From positions 1 to 43,952 of the forward strand of contig JAHEAR010000008.1 in NCBI GenBank assembly GCA_024642665.1: DNA of 43,952 nucleotides, in the 5' to 3' direction. Under the pieces are notes generated by a model that ran no database searches, had not been told where the DNA came from, and saw only the letters and a list, made by a program, of their open reading frames with translations. Below are positions 36,142 through 43,952 of this stretch, piece by piece. The position numbers were made by a program, and so were the translations under genes. The DNA comes from Bacteroidota bacterium. GTDB lineage: Bacteria > Bacteroidota > Bacteroidia > Chitinophagales > Saprospiraceae. The stretch's first letter is position 1. The number at the start of each line of letters is the position of its first letter.

Positions 36142-36726
36142 CTACATATTTACGTTGTAAGTTGGCGCAGGGTTTTTGCCTAAGCGAGGATCTCTATCCA
36201 GGATTTTCACGTTGTCCAGTGTAGCGTTATCCCAGGAAATACTCTTACAAATTTGCGTTGAGGCATTATACCAAACTTCCATAGTTTTTCCGGGGGAGAC
36301 ATCATGGATCCAATACGTAGCAATACAACCTTGTTTACGAAGGGGTGCTCTTGCGTTTTCAATAGCTACCGAGGTGACATCTGCCACTCCGTCCCGATAG
36401 TTCAACCAGACTTTTCTGGCCGCTCTTACCCCATTGATGCATTTCTTTTCCTTGCCAGGCTCAATTGTTTCTATTAGATGATCGCCTTCCTTGGAAAAAG
36501 TGAAATCAATGCACTCGTTTTTATTCTCATTATACCAGCGTTGATCTTTGCCGAAAAGGCTGGAATGGGCTATCTCAAAGCCCATGGCAAGTAGCTTTGC
36601 ATGTCCCTGCTCTAAAGGTAGACCAATAAGGCCGTCAAGATCTTTTGAGGCATTATTTTGACTAAAGGCGGGGAGAACATAGCTGATGGCTAAGAGTATA
36701 AATATTTTCGGAATAAGATTTTTTAT
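36142..36726 (-). CDS. Small secreted protein with two WYN...C repeats and an apparent ATA start codon
   Basis: The nearest ATG (36585) would give 147 residues without a signal peptide. The frame is open for 54 more codons up to a stop at 36745-36747, and this extension reads as a textbook signal peptide, KNLIPKIFILLAISYVLPAFSQ, followed by NNASKDLDGLIGLPLEQGHAKLL. No ATG, GTG or TTG precedes it; the codon where one is expected (36724-36726) is ATA. The mature part contains two copies of a W-Y-N then Cys motif: QRWYNENKNEC and EVWYNASTQIC, in a beta-rich context with six cysteines in all. This resembles small secreted domains with a GxxA...WWN...C pattern, by memory only. The function is unknown. 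It may be a gene with a mutated start, a sequencing error, or rare ATA initiation. Confidence 0.65.
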   Translation of the reverse strand: MKNLIPKIFILLAISYVLPAFSQNNASKDLDGLIGLPLEQGHAKLLAMGFEIAHSSLFGKDQRWYNENKNECIDFTFSKEGDHLIETIEPGKEKKCINGVRAARKVWLNYRDGVADVTSVAIENARAPLRKQGCIATYWIHDVSPGKTMEVWYNASTQICKSISWDNATLDNVKILDRDPRLGKNPAPTYNVNM

Positions 36727-36792
36727 GATGAATAAGTTAAGTGGTTATAGATGACTCTTTAGAAATATGAAACTAATTTTATTTATAAAAGG

Positions 36793-38505
36793 CTAGTTGC
36801 GTTTGTAGATCGACTGACCTTCTTTAATGGTCTCCACTACTTGAATATCCTTAATCTTTCCAGGGTCAACTGATAATGGGTTCTGATCCAGAATGACCAG
36901 GTCAGCTAATTTTCCTTTTTCCAGGCTCCCCTTTGTATCTTCTTCAAAATACTGATAGGCAGCATTGATTGTTATGGCTTGAAGAGCCTGATAAGGTGAA
37001 ATGCATTCTTCTTTTCCAATGACTTCTCCATTTCTTGAGGTTCTGTTGACGGCCGTCCAGAGGACCATCATTTGATCTATGGGTGCAACATTAAAGTCTG
37101 TGTGGTTAGTTGGTTTTAATCCTTTGGTTATTGCCGTTTTCATTGGACTGATAAAGGATGCTTGTGTTAACCCTCTGTTTTTTATATGCGCATCGGCAAA
37201 GAAAAAAGTGTGTTCGGTATAGAAAGAAGGAATCATTTTATATTCGACATATTTATCCAATTGATCTTCACGAACAAACTGTGAGTGAATGATGGTAGTT
37301 CTCCGGTCTTCGGTAGGGGAGTCCCCACTGGCGTATTCATGGGCCTGAATACACATGTCAATAGCGCCATCGCCATTGGCATGAAATGTAGATTGCACTC
37401 CTTTGTCGTACACTTTTTTAAGCATAGCATTGACTTGCTCCTGAGAGAAAGTTGATTCTCCGAACCATTCTTTTTCTCCTGCGGGCCCACCGGTAAGATA
37501 GGGCGTTGTGAATAATGCCGTTCTTCCTTGAGGTGAGCCATCAATAGTGATTTTTATACCTCCTAGTTTGAAGTGGTGATTATACTGACCGAAATCTTCC
37601 GAACGATATAATTTAAATATCGTATCGAATTCGGTAATAAAAGGATAGGATACCACATCAATAAATAATTCATTTTCGTCCGCTCCTTTCTGCAGTATTT
37701 CAACATCTCCCAGATGGGAGGCTCCTTCCTGCGCAGTGGTGATCCCGGCTGCAGCATATATCATCTGTCCTTCCCGGAGTTGTCGTTTGAGTTGATCTTC
37801 GGTTGGTTTCGGTAACTGTGCAAATATGGGAAGGAAAGCGGTTTCCATGATTAAGCCATAAGGCTCCTGAGTTCCCGGTTTTCTGACAATAATCCCACCG
37901 GGAGGAGTTTTTGTCTCCTTTGAAATCCCAAATTGCTCCATCGCTTTAGAATTGAGTACAGCCCCATGTAAGGATACATGCAAAACCATTACCGGATTGT
38001 TCGGAAAGGTCTGGTCCAAATCATCACGGTTCAATAATTCACCTTCCGGCATAACGGTATCATCATAACCATACCCCATAATTAATTTTCCGTCAGGTAT
38101 ATTCTTTTCATTTTTCAGCTTTGTTAGAGCAATCAACACACCTTCAACATCATTTGCATTGCCAACAGGAGAGGGGGAACAATTTGCCTGATCGCTCATA
38201 CTCAATGAATTAATAAAGTGGCTGTGAGGATCTATAAAACCGGGTAGGAGTGTTTTTCCTTTAAGGTCAATCATCTGGTGACCGGCACCTGCTGCTTTCA
38301 TTGCCTCCCCGGCATCTCCCACAAATACTATTTTGCCATCTTTGATAACCAGGGCTTCCGCATATTGAAGAGTGTCACCTGCCATGGTAATGATACTTCC
38401 ACCGTAATAAACGTTGGCAGGAAGAGTTGATTCGTTGGTATCGCTATTTCGGCATGAGCCGAATATGGCGCCAAGGATTAAAAATAGAGTACTTGCTGTT
38501 TTCAT
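36793..38505 (-). CDS. Lipoprotein amidohydrolase, YtcJ-like
   Basis: A 570-residue metal-dependent hydrolase of the amidohydrolase-3 (YtcJ/NfdA) group. The lipobox FGSC puts a lipidated cysteine at residue 18, so the enzyme is anchored in the envelope. Metal ligands begin with LLPGFIDPHSHF (H94, H96). Later motifs include GDGAIDMCIQAHEY, STFHANGDG, HSQFVREDQ, TNHTDFNVAPID and the C-terminal GSLEKGKLADLVILDQNP typical of the family. The expected reaction is hydrolysis of an amide or cyclic amide, but the family is broad and the substrate unknown. It is preceded on the same strand by the small secreted gene 66 bases away. Confidence 0.9.
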   Translation of the reverse strand: MKTASTLFLILGAIFGSCRNSDTNESTLPANVYYGGSIITMAGDTLQYAEALVIKDGKIVFVGDAGEAMKAAGAGHQMIDLKGKTLLPGFIDPHSHFINSLSMSDQANCSPSPVGNANDVEGVLIALTKLKNEKNIPDGKLIMGYGYDDTVMPEGELLNRDDLDQTFPNNPVMVLHVSLHGAVLNSKAMEQFGISKETKTPPGGIIVRKPGTQEPYGLIMETAFLPIFAQLPKPTEDQLKRQLREGQMIYAAAGITTAQEGASHLGDVEILQKGADENELFIDVVSYPFITEFDTIFKLYRSEDFGQYNHHFKLGGIKITIDGSPQGRTALFTTPYLTGGPAGEKEWFGESTFSQEQVNAMLKKVYDKGVQSTFHANGDGAIDMCIQAHEYASGDSPTEDRRTTIIHSQFVREDQLDKYVEYKMIPSFYTEHTFFFADAHIKNRGLTQASFISPMKTAITKGLKPTNHTDFNVAPIDQMMVLWTAVNRTSRNGEVIGKEECISPYQALQAITINAAYQYFEEDTKGSLEKGKLADLVILDQNPLSVDPGKIKDIQVVETIKEGQSIYKRN

Positions 38506-38630
38506 AGTATAAAATTTCTGAATATGGAGATAATTACTAAATACAAAACTGGTCAGTATTGTTCATCAAAGCTGATGTTTTATAAGGGTAATTTGGTTTG
38601 AATTGTACTTCAGGGTAAAGCATGATAAGA

Positions 38631-40820
38631 TTACCGTTGCACGACGATTTTTTCTGATAGTATACTTTTCCCATGTTCTGAAATTACTAATAAGTAGATG
38701 CCTTCCGAAAGGGTGGATACATCTAAGTTAATATCCTGCTGAACATCAGCATTTTGCTGCAATACCAGGCGGTTAAGTGCGTCATACAAATAGATATCAA
38801 GTTGGTGTCGGCGCACATAATCACTCTTCAGCATAACGCTATTTGCAGCCGGATTTGGATACACCATAAAATTTGAAAACGTTCCATCAATCTGGCTGTT
38901 GCCGACAGTCAGACATTCCGGGTAGTTGTCACAATGACACATAAGGCTCATTTCGTCTTCAGTAAAAGGAATGATTGGATTGTTTACATCCAAATTGTCG
39001 GGATGTGAAGCAGTTCGATCATCACATTCGAGAAGATTGTCTTCATAGTAGTTTGTCATGCGATAATACACACCATTATCACAATCTCCTGAATTGTTAT
39101 ATACAATCACATCGCCTCCCACTTCAATATTACCATGAAGTTTATAATTGCTCACTTTGGCTCGCATAACGATCGATGCATTATCCCAAAGTATATTATT
39201 TTCAGAAAAAGCCTGCCCTCGAACAATGGCATCATCAGTCATGGTGCCGCCGAGCATAAAAGCATTTTCAAATACATAGGCGTTTCCACTAATATTTGCA
39301 TCCTTTACCAAGGCGGTATTATCAATACGAGCATTTCCTGTAAGGGTTGAATTGCCCAACACCATTGCATGTGGGCCTACATAAACTGATGTACTTACAG
39401 AGGCAGAATTTTCAACCCAACCCCCACCATTTGAATGAGGGCTACCAATCCCTTTTAATTGATTTCTGAACAAATCAGCGTCCTGAAAACCTTCCGGGAA
39501 ACCACCACTTATCGTTAATTCATAAGGGTATCGAAAATGTTTAGGATAGCCTTTCCAGGTATCGTTTGTTGGATTCGTGGTGATGTCGTCCGTAGGGGCA
39601 CCCATAACCACCAGATACATAAATGCTTCATCCGGATTAAGTTCAAAACCTAGTTCCATCTCAGCCTGATCATAGGTGTCGCTATAGCGACTAATCGTGC
39701 CATCCGGATAGGCGGCCACAAAACCATAACGCCAACCGGCATGATCATTTACTTCAAGGTGCCCTTTGAATTTCATAAGGACGGCGCAACTGTCATTGTC
39801 CGGATGGATAGGAATAATATTGTAAGCATATTCTTCAGGCGCCAATTCCATTGGAACAGAATAGCGTGTCGGGACCAATATATCTTGTCTCAAAATGGTA
39901 TAGGTCGCCTGAACGGAGGGTAGCCAATACATTAAGTCATTTTTACGATATTGGCGAAAGTAAGTGCCGATATTATTGTATGTAAAATCATAAGTTGCCA
40001 TGCGCCGGGCATATTCAAAAAGCTTGTTATTGAATTCGTCTTGTGTGATACCTGACAGTCGTTTATAAGTTTCCAGAGGATATTCCTCGCTAAGCGATTC
40101 GCGCCACAATCGATTGATGATATCTATTCCATCGGCTTCCATAATAGCCATGAGCAACGGATAGTTTTCATACGTATTTTTCCAGTCACCCCATGTTTCA
40201 ATATGATAGACATCCATTCCCCAGGCTGAAACATCCTGAGGATAAAGCAGGTTTCGCATAAAGTTGGCATGTGTTTCCCAAAATATACCTGCATGATTCC
40301 AAACGGTTCCCAGCCCATGGGCAGCACGATAATCGATCACACATTGGGCTTGTAATGAGTGGATGAGTTCATGTGCCGCAACATGTCCATCTTTGATCGC
40401 CAATGGGTGAACCCAGAATGCGCCTATTACGCCATCAACATCTCCTCCAAACGCCCAACCTGTTGCGCCTGAGGGACCGAATGTATTTAACATGATGACA
40501 GGTATTTTATACTGATGGAGATTAGTGCCCGGGATGTCCTGAGCAAACCCCAAATCTTCAAAGGCGGAGTAAATTCGTTCTAAGGTATCCAATACCGCTA
40601 GTGGGTTGAAAACTAAGTCGGGGTTGGAAGCGACTAAAGGATCCAGGCCTACGGAGTCTCCCCAAATAATGGTAAAATTCTCGCTTTCACTTGTTTTGCT
40701 CCAGGTAAACTGGCTACCATCCACCGTCAAAGGATCTTGTATGTAGGCAGGTATATACACTTCCTTTTGTGCAGATACCAGCTGGATCCAAAGGCAAAAG
40801 AAGAAAAACAAATATTTCAT
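38631..40820 (-). CDS. Secreted HExxH metalloprotease-like protein with hexapeptide repeats and T9SS domain
   Basis: A 729-residue exported protein. The signal peptide ends near residue 18 (LVSAQ). Residues about 30-330 resemble the DUF6055 family and carry a zinc-protease motif, H150-E-L-I-H154 in GHVAAHELIHSLQ, with a glutamate in FWETHANF (E182) as plausible third ligand. A beta domain follows. Residues about 475-580 show left-handed beta-helix-like hexapeptide periodicity: SASVSTSVYVGPHAMVLGNS, ARIDNTALVKDANISGNAYV, DDAIVRGQAF. The C-terminus is a T9SS type A sorting domain (YPNPAANSVMLKS ... LSEGIYLLVISEHGKSILSEKIVVQR). It should be secreted or attached to the cell surface. Protease activity is inferred from the motif alone; the substrate is unknown. 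Confidence 0.86.
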   Translation of the reverse strand: MKYLFFFFCLWIQLVSAQKEVYIPAYIQDPLTVDGSQFTWSKTSESENFTIIWGDSVGLDPLVASNPDLVFNPLAVLDTLERIYSAFEDLGFAQDIPGTNLHQYKIPVIMLNTFGPSGATGWAFGGDVDGVIGAFWVHPLAIKDGHVAAHELIHSLQAQCVIDYRAAHGLGTVWNHAGIFWETHANFMRNLLYPQDVSAWGMDVYHIETWGDWKNTYENYPLLMAIMEADGIDIINRLWRESLSEEYPLETYKRLSGITQDEFNNKLFEYARRMATYDFTYNNIGTYFRQYRKNDLMYWLPSVQATYTILRQDILVPTRYSVPMELAPEEYAYNIIPIHPDNDSCAVLMKFKGHLEVNDHAGWRYGFVAAYPDGTISRYSDTYDQAEMELGFELNPDEAFMYLVVMGAPTDDITTNPTNDTWKGYPKHFRYPYELTISGGFPEGFQDADLFRNQLKGIGSPHSNGGGWVENSASVSTSVYVGPHAMVLGNSTLTGNARIDNTALVKDANISGNAYVFENAFMLGGTMTDDAIVRGQAFSENNILWDNASIVMRAKVSNYKLHGNIEVGGDVIVYNNSGDCDNGVYYRMTNYYEDNLLECDDRTASHPDNLDVNNPIIPFTEDEMSLMCHCDNYPECLTVGNSQIDGTFSNFMVYPNPAANSVMLKSDYVRRHQLDIYLYDALNRLVLQQNADVQQDINLDVSTLSEGIYLLVISEHGKSILSEKIVVQR

Positions 40821-40895
40821 GATTCGGCAGGAGATTTACAATGTGTATTTCTAGAATGTGGGCCGTAGTAAGAAGCAAAAATGACAGAATGCTGC

Positions 40896-41720
40896 TTATT
40901 TGGGAAATAAGAAAACAATTACAGCCCTGAAACCAAAATCTGCTTTGCTGCCGTCCGGGGCTGCCAGATTAAATCTGGGCCCGACAGCTAATTGGACTTT
41001 TTGTTTACCCAAACTTGTAACACCACTGAGGACCGGATTTAACCAGACAGTGGTGGTGCTTGCTTCCCAGTTTTGGGTGATTTCAAAGTTGGCGCCTAAC
41101 CCGGCTCCGCTCTTCCAGTTATAGGTATAAAATGGCTGAAAGAATAACTGGTTTACATCCCCTCGATTTTCATCACCGGCAATACTCCATATCTGGTTGG
41201 CCAAAGCTCCAACTGTACTACCTTTTGATTGATATAATGCAACGACAGTTGGTCCGATACCAAATTTTTTAGTGCTGAGAAATTCATTTGTGCCATCAGG
41301 TACCAGAAATACAGGCCCGGCACCCCAGGTCAGACCACCTTTTGAGTTGGAAGGGCTTATAAATGCACTGACCACAGCATCTCCCAGACCGGATTCATGG
41401 GTATCGGCACCTGTAACATTGTATTGTGCAATGATGGGCTGTACCCACCGGGCGATTAGATTTAAGTTGTCAGATAGCCGTATCGGAAGGACAGGTTGAA
41501 TGTTAAGTGTATTTCTTGTCCCGTTATGCGTGCCAATACCGATATCGGTATTATTCTGGAAGGGTACACTAATCAGGCTGGCTATTGGATTCGATAATTT
41601 TTTTGCGAGTTCAGCAGCATCTGATTCGGCAGCTTCCTGGGCATTCCCCACTTGGGCAAAACCAAGGAGTACAATAGTTAGCACTGTCCAAAAAGAGTAT
41701 TGATGTTTCATGTTTTGCAT
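40896..41720 (-). CDS. Neuromedin-U-like outer-membrane barrel protein
   Basis: A 274-residue exported protein of the transporter/neuromedin-U-like group found next to many environmental-bacterial genes (MetA-pathway barrel type). The signal peptide ends near residue 28 (VGNAQ). After a short helix (EAAESDAAELAKKLSNP) the chain is a regular beta barrel: VPFQNNTDIGIG, NTLNIQPVLPIRL, LNLIARWVQPII, LGDAVVSAFISPS, GGLTWGAGPVFLVP, GIGPTVVALYQ, and a terminal strand DFGFRAVIVFLFPK. Either M1 (41720) or M4 (41711) can start it. A general pore or transport role is inferred from the fold; the solute is unknown. Confidence 0.82.
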   Translation of the reverse strand: MQNMKHQYSFWTVLTIVLLGFAQVGNAQEAAESDAAELAKKLSNPIASLISVPFQNNTDIGIGTHNGTRNTLNIQPVLPIRLSDNLNLIARWVQPIIAQYNVTGADTHESGLGDAVVSAFISPSNSKGGLTWGAGPVFLVPDGTNEFLSTKKFGIGPTVVALYQSKGSTVGALANQIWSIAGDENRGDVNQLFFQPFYTYNWKSGAGLGANFEITQNWEASTTTVWLNPVLSGVTSLGKQKVQLAVGPRFNLAAPDGSKADFGFRAVIVFLFPK

Positions 41721-41786
41721 TTCTTAGGTGAGTTTAATTAAAGAGATATAAGTAAACTAAGTAATTATTTTATCATTTTGTTTTTA

Positions 41787-42296
41787 TCACAAAGTATCAT
41801 TTGCCATGTAAAGGGCTTTGATTAAAGCATTTCCATTTTTATCGATGGCTACATTAACTTCTAAATCTGTGATCTGCCGTTCAATTATTTTACCGGTTCC
41901 CTGTCGAACAAAATAGGTTTCAATGCCATATTTAGCATTGAGCATATTGTCATGAGAACTTATTACTGTCCCTTTCATAAACAGCCCCTTGTCAAACTTT
42001 TCCTTCGATATTTCTATAGGTTCGGCATACATGCCACTGGTATCGAGTTTCAAATAAAATTGCGCACCTTTTTCAAAAGTATCTGCCACCATCATCAACG
42101 AATCCAGATGAATCCTGCTTATGCCATATCTCAAAACTACATAATCGCCTCTGAATAAATCCCGCGGGTCAACAGGCACTGTTTTCAGTAGGACTTCTGT
42201 CCCGGTTTGTAAGGTGTATTGTTTATAGCCAATAAAGCCCAGCAGGATCAAACACCAAATTCCAATAATTCCGATAACGAGTTTTTTATTAACCAT
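41787..42296 (-). CDS. GDYXXLXY family membrane-anchored protein
   Basis: A 169-residue protein with one N-terminal membrane helix (VIGIIGIWCLILLGFIGY, about 7-24) and the family signature GDYVVLRY at residues 50-57, preceded by VPVDPRDLFR. The remainder is a beta-rich extracytoplasmic domain. The family has no established activity; it is typically encoded with a DUF2157 membrane protein, as here. Its start overlaps the stop of the DUF2157 gene by 8 bases, so the two are translated together, and a complex is likely. Confidence 0.9.
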   Translation of the reverse strand: MVNKKLVIGIIGIWCLILLGFIGYKQYTLQTGTEVLLKTVPVDPRDLFRGDYVVLRYGISRIHLDSLMMVADTFEKGAQFYLKLDTSGMYAEPIEISKEKFDKGLFMKGTVISSHDNMLNAKYGIETYFVRQGTGKIIERQITDLEVNVAIDKNGNALIKALYMANDTL

Positions 42297-43488
42297 TTGT
42301 TTCCATTATCGGATGGGCATCATTCATTCGGTCTCTGATTTTTCTTCGTTTCTTTTCGAAGAAGATGGAACCGGTCAGGAGTGCTATACCGAAAACCAAC
42401 CAGGTGATCCCATTGTCCAACAGGTTAGAGAAAATATCGAAGAATTTAAAGATTAGAAAAAAGAAGGTGCTGAAGGATGCGATATTGACGAGTTTCATAT
42501 CCCTGCGATTGTATCCTATGCGGAACAGGACAACGATCAAACCAATAAAAAGAAAGTTAAAGAGTAGCCAAAAGAGTATGTAATTAAATTCATATCCCAG
42601 TGATATGTTTAAGGCGAAAATAGATGTCAGCACAATCAGGGCTATAATATTCTCCCATTTGTTTGTCGTAGATTTTGAAGGGTTGAGCAATAGATTAATG
42701 ATCAGCATAGCTGCTATGATACCATACATCAGACCAATCTCTAGTGGATAGGTGGTAATCTCTTGACCTATTTCTCCAAGTCCTGTATAAGCCAGTCGAA
42801 ATGTCAGCACAAATAATATGCAAAGGACCAGGAAAATACCAATTAGCCGGTAAGTCCGGGCCACTTTTTTAAATTGGTCAAGAAAGTAGTGAAGGCTGCC
42901 AATAGCAAATAATAGGATTCCAAATGTCTGGTAAAAAAACAGGGTTAACACGACATCTTTATCTTCAAAGTTGTCAAAATCTTTAATGATGATTGCGTTG
43001 AACCAGGCACAGAATATCGTACAACACAGGAAGGTGAGGATATTCGATTGGAAAATATAAACAAGTGGTAAAACGCCAATTAGCCAAATAAAGAGAAGAT
43101 AGGAGGCATTTGATTCAACATTATAGATCTGAGCGATGAGAAAGATACTTGAACCAAAAAGAAGAGCACCTAAAAGCAGGAGGGAATGGCCGGTTTTGGG
43201 AAAAGTCTTTTTATGAAATCCTATTTCATAGCCGATATAAATTAATCCAAACGTGGCGCCAAGCAATACAATGATTTTGAGGATGTCAGGCATGCCATCC
43301 CAATTGGAAGCAACAATCCAAATGATGCCGATACCAAGAAAAATAGAACCCAGGATAGAAATGACAGATAGAAATCTTCCGCTGCTTTTTTCCTTGTAGG
43401 TCTCCGAATTTTCGGCAAGCATCATTTTAGCCTGCTCCTCAGAAATCTTTCCTTCAGCCAGCCATTTGTTTATTTGCTTATCATCCAT
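42289..43488 (-). CDS. DUF2157 polytopic membrane protein
   Basis: A 399-residue protein. Residues 1-35 form a short cytoplasmic helical region (INKWLAEGKISEEQAKMMLAEN) typical of DUF2157, followed by about ten to eleven hydrophobic membrane helices to near residue 380 and a basic tail (EKKRRKIRDRMND). The early GSIFLGIGIIWIVASNWDGMPDILK motif is characteristic of the family. No enzymatic residues can be assigned. It is the first gene of a two-gene operon with the GDYXXLXY protein, overlapping by 8 bases. Confidence 0.92.
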   Translation of the reverse strand: MDDKQINKWLAEGKISEEQAKMMLAENSETYKEKSSGRFLSVISILGSIFLGIGIIWIVASNWDGMPDILKIIVLLGATFGLIYIGYEIGFHKKTFPKTGHSLLLLGALLFGSSIFLIAQIYNVESNASYLLFIWLIGVLPLVYIFQSNILTFLCCTIFCAWFNAIIIKDFDNFEDKDVVLTLFFYQTFGILLFAIGSLHYFLDQFKKVARTYRLIGIFLVLCILFVLTFRLAYTGLGEIGQEITTYPLEIGLMYGIIAAMLIINLLLNPSKSTTNKWENIIALIVLTSIFALNISLGYEFNYILFWLLFNFLFIGLIVVLFRIGYNRRDMKLVNIASFSTFFFLIFKFFDIFSNLLDNGITWLVFGIALLTGSIFFEKKRRKIRDRMNDAHPIMETNG

Positions 43489-43805
43489 AGTTTTTCGGGT
43501 TTGCTTAGTAAGATGGAAAGGGGTATCGTTTTAATTGAAAAGCCGGACGTTTTCCTTACCAATTTAGCACTTTTCCTGACTATGGGATTATATTTATTAA
43601 GGTCTTAACCCCATCCATTTTTAGTTTGCCCTTGATGATGCGCTGAAGGGTATCCGGGGCACGTATCAGAAAGGATTATTTTAGTGGTGGTACCTTTAGG
43701 TACAAATTTTGCCCTGTCCTGATTCACCCGTTTCTTCCAAGTGTGTGGTTATTTGTGCGGTATTACTGAGTTTTCTGGGTGGTATGGCAGCACCTTTATT
43801 TCCTT
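43489..43805. other. 317-base spacer upstream of the DUF2157 gene, no gene recognised
   Basis: This gap separates the DUF2157 start from the stop of the partial peroxidase-like gene; both are on the minus strand, so it should hold the DUF2157 promoter and any terminator of the upstream gene. A short imperfect inverted repeat GTACC-TTTA-GGTAC lies near 43690-43703. The only open frame, 31 codons from an ATG at 43513, has no family features and is not called. I see no RNA gene. Confidence 0.5.
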
Positions 43806-43952
43806 TTAAAAGGGAGACTTATATTCCGGGTTATTCAAAAATGTTTGATCTGTTAAGGTCTTCAGAAAATTGATCAGATCTTCTTTGTCCTGAGCAGACA
43901 GAAACAAACCGGTATTTTTAGTATTTAAAATCGCAGGATCAACGGTTGCCGA
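43806..43952 (-). CDS. C-terminus of a cytochrome c peroxidase-like protein (5' partial at window edge)
   Basis: Forty-eight codons plus a TAA stop run into the right edge of the window. The tail reads SAQDKEDLINFLKTLTDQTFLNNP then EYKSPF and stop. This matches the usual C-terminus of di-haem cytochrome c peroxidase/MauG-type proteins of Bacteroidota, where a helix of the form xxLIxFLKTLTDxxF is followed by an NPxxxxPF end. The haem sites lie beyond the window, so the catalytic type (peroxidase, MauG-like or another di-haem enzyme) cannot be decided. The frame has no start inside the window. Confidence 0.75.
   Translation of the reverse strand, partial: SATVDPAILNTKNTGLFLSAQDKEDLINFLKTLTDQTFLNNPEYKSPF

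Noticed and set aside
43513-43608. Short plus-strand frame of 31 codons in the right-hand spacer
   Set aside because: Too short, no conserved features and placed between two minus-strand genes; more likely chance.
1-43952. A defence island, phage or integrated element
   Set aside because: No integrase, transposase, phage structural gene, restriction or toxin-antitoxin module, tRNA-adjacent attachment site or CRISPR repeat was seen. The S24 regulator alone is not evidence of a prophage.

Overview
The window looks like a chromosomal segment of a Bacteroidota species, probably from the Saprospiria/Chitinophagia side of the phylum (the lineage is inference). The evidence is two proteins with C-terminal type IX secretion (T9SS) sorting domains, a CarboxypepD_reg-type TonB-dependent receptor, SdrD/PKD-type surface protein modules, a GDYXXLXY/DUF2157 membrane pair, a Bacteroidota-type lipid A acyltransferase, few Shine-Dalgarno sequences, and isolated TAnnTTTG-like -7 elements. 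I saw no tRNA, rRNA, CRISPR array, transposase, integrase or phage structural gene. Most of the window is core or housekeeping in character.

Layout. 1-1710 (+): 3' part of a large secreted PKD/SdrD-B/beta-helix surface protein. 1679-7746 (-): a complete suf iron-sulfur assembly operon, transcribed sufB-sufC-sufD-sufS-[SufE-DUF59 fusion]-rrf2. The last gene is a Rrf2 regulator with three cysteines whose 3' end overlaps the surface-protein gene tail to tail. 7747-8170: regulatory spacer with repeats and a 14-bp palindrome. 8171-11999 (+): an S24/LexA-like repressor, a 70-residue beta-rich protein and a secreted sugar-dehydrogenase/PA14/T9SS protein. 12012-15592: a lone biotin carboxylase divergent from acetoacetyl-CoA synthetase. 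15609-18643 (-): mitochondrial-type sulfide:quinone oxidoreductase and an MscS-type channel. 18948-26436 (+): a 1049-residue TPR protein with a beta-barrel partner, then aroE overlapping proline dehydrogenase, then a small outer-membrane barrel and a strong terminator.

26737-43952 (-) is a long run in one direction: an S41 peptidase with TPR tail, a lipid A acyltransferase and TonB-dependent receptor, an orphan cytosolic THI5-like binding protein, a copper-type P1B ATPase with two His/Cys metal-binding modules, a lipoprotein, a small secreted protein whose only plausible start codon is ATA, an amidohydrolase lipoprotein, a secreted HExxH/hexapeptide-repeat/T9SS protein, a neuromedin-U-like barrel, the GDYXXLXY/DUF2157 membrane pair, and the C-terminus of a cytochrome c peroxidase-like protein cut by the window edge.

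How the genes work together. The only large pathway unit is the Suf operon: SufS and SufE supply sulfur, SufBCD is the scaffold, the DUF59 domain probably helps maturation or transfer, and Rrf2 probably senses cluster status. Elsewhere the genes form pairs (TPR + barrel, GDYXXLXY + DUF2157, aroE + proline dehydrogenase, receptor + acyltransferase) rather than one system. I found no convincing new defence or mobile system. The most unusual items are the SufE-DUF59 fusion with a terminal Rrf2 gene, the ATA-start secreted gene, the repeat and palindrome array upstream of the S24 regulator, and the orphan THI5-like protein.
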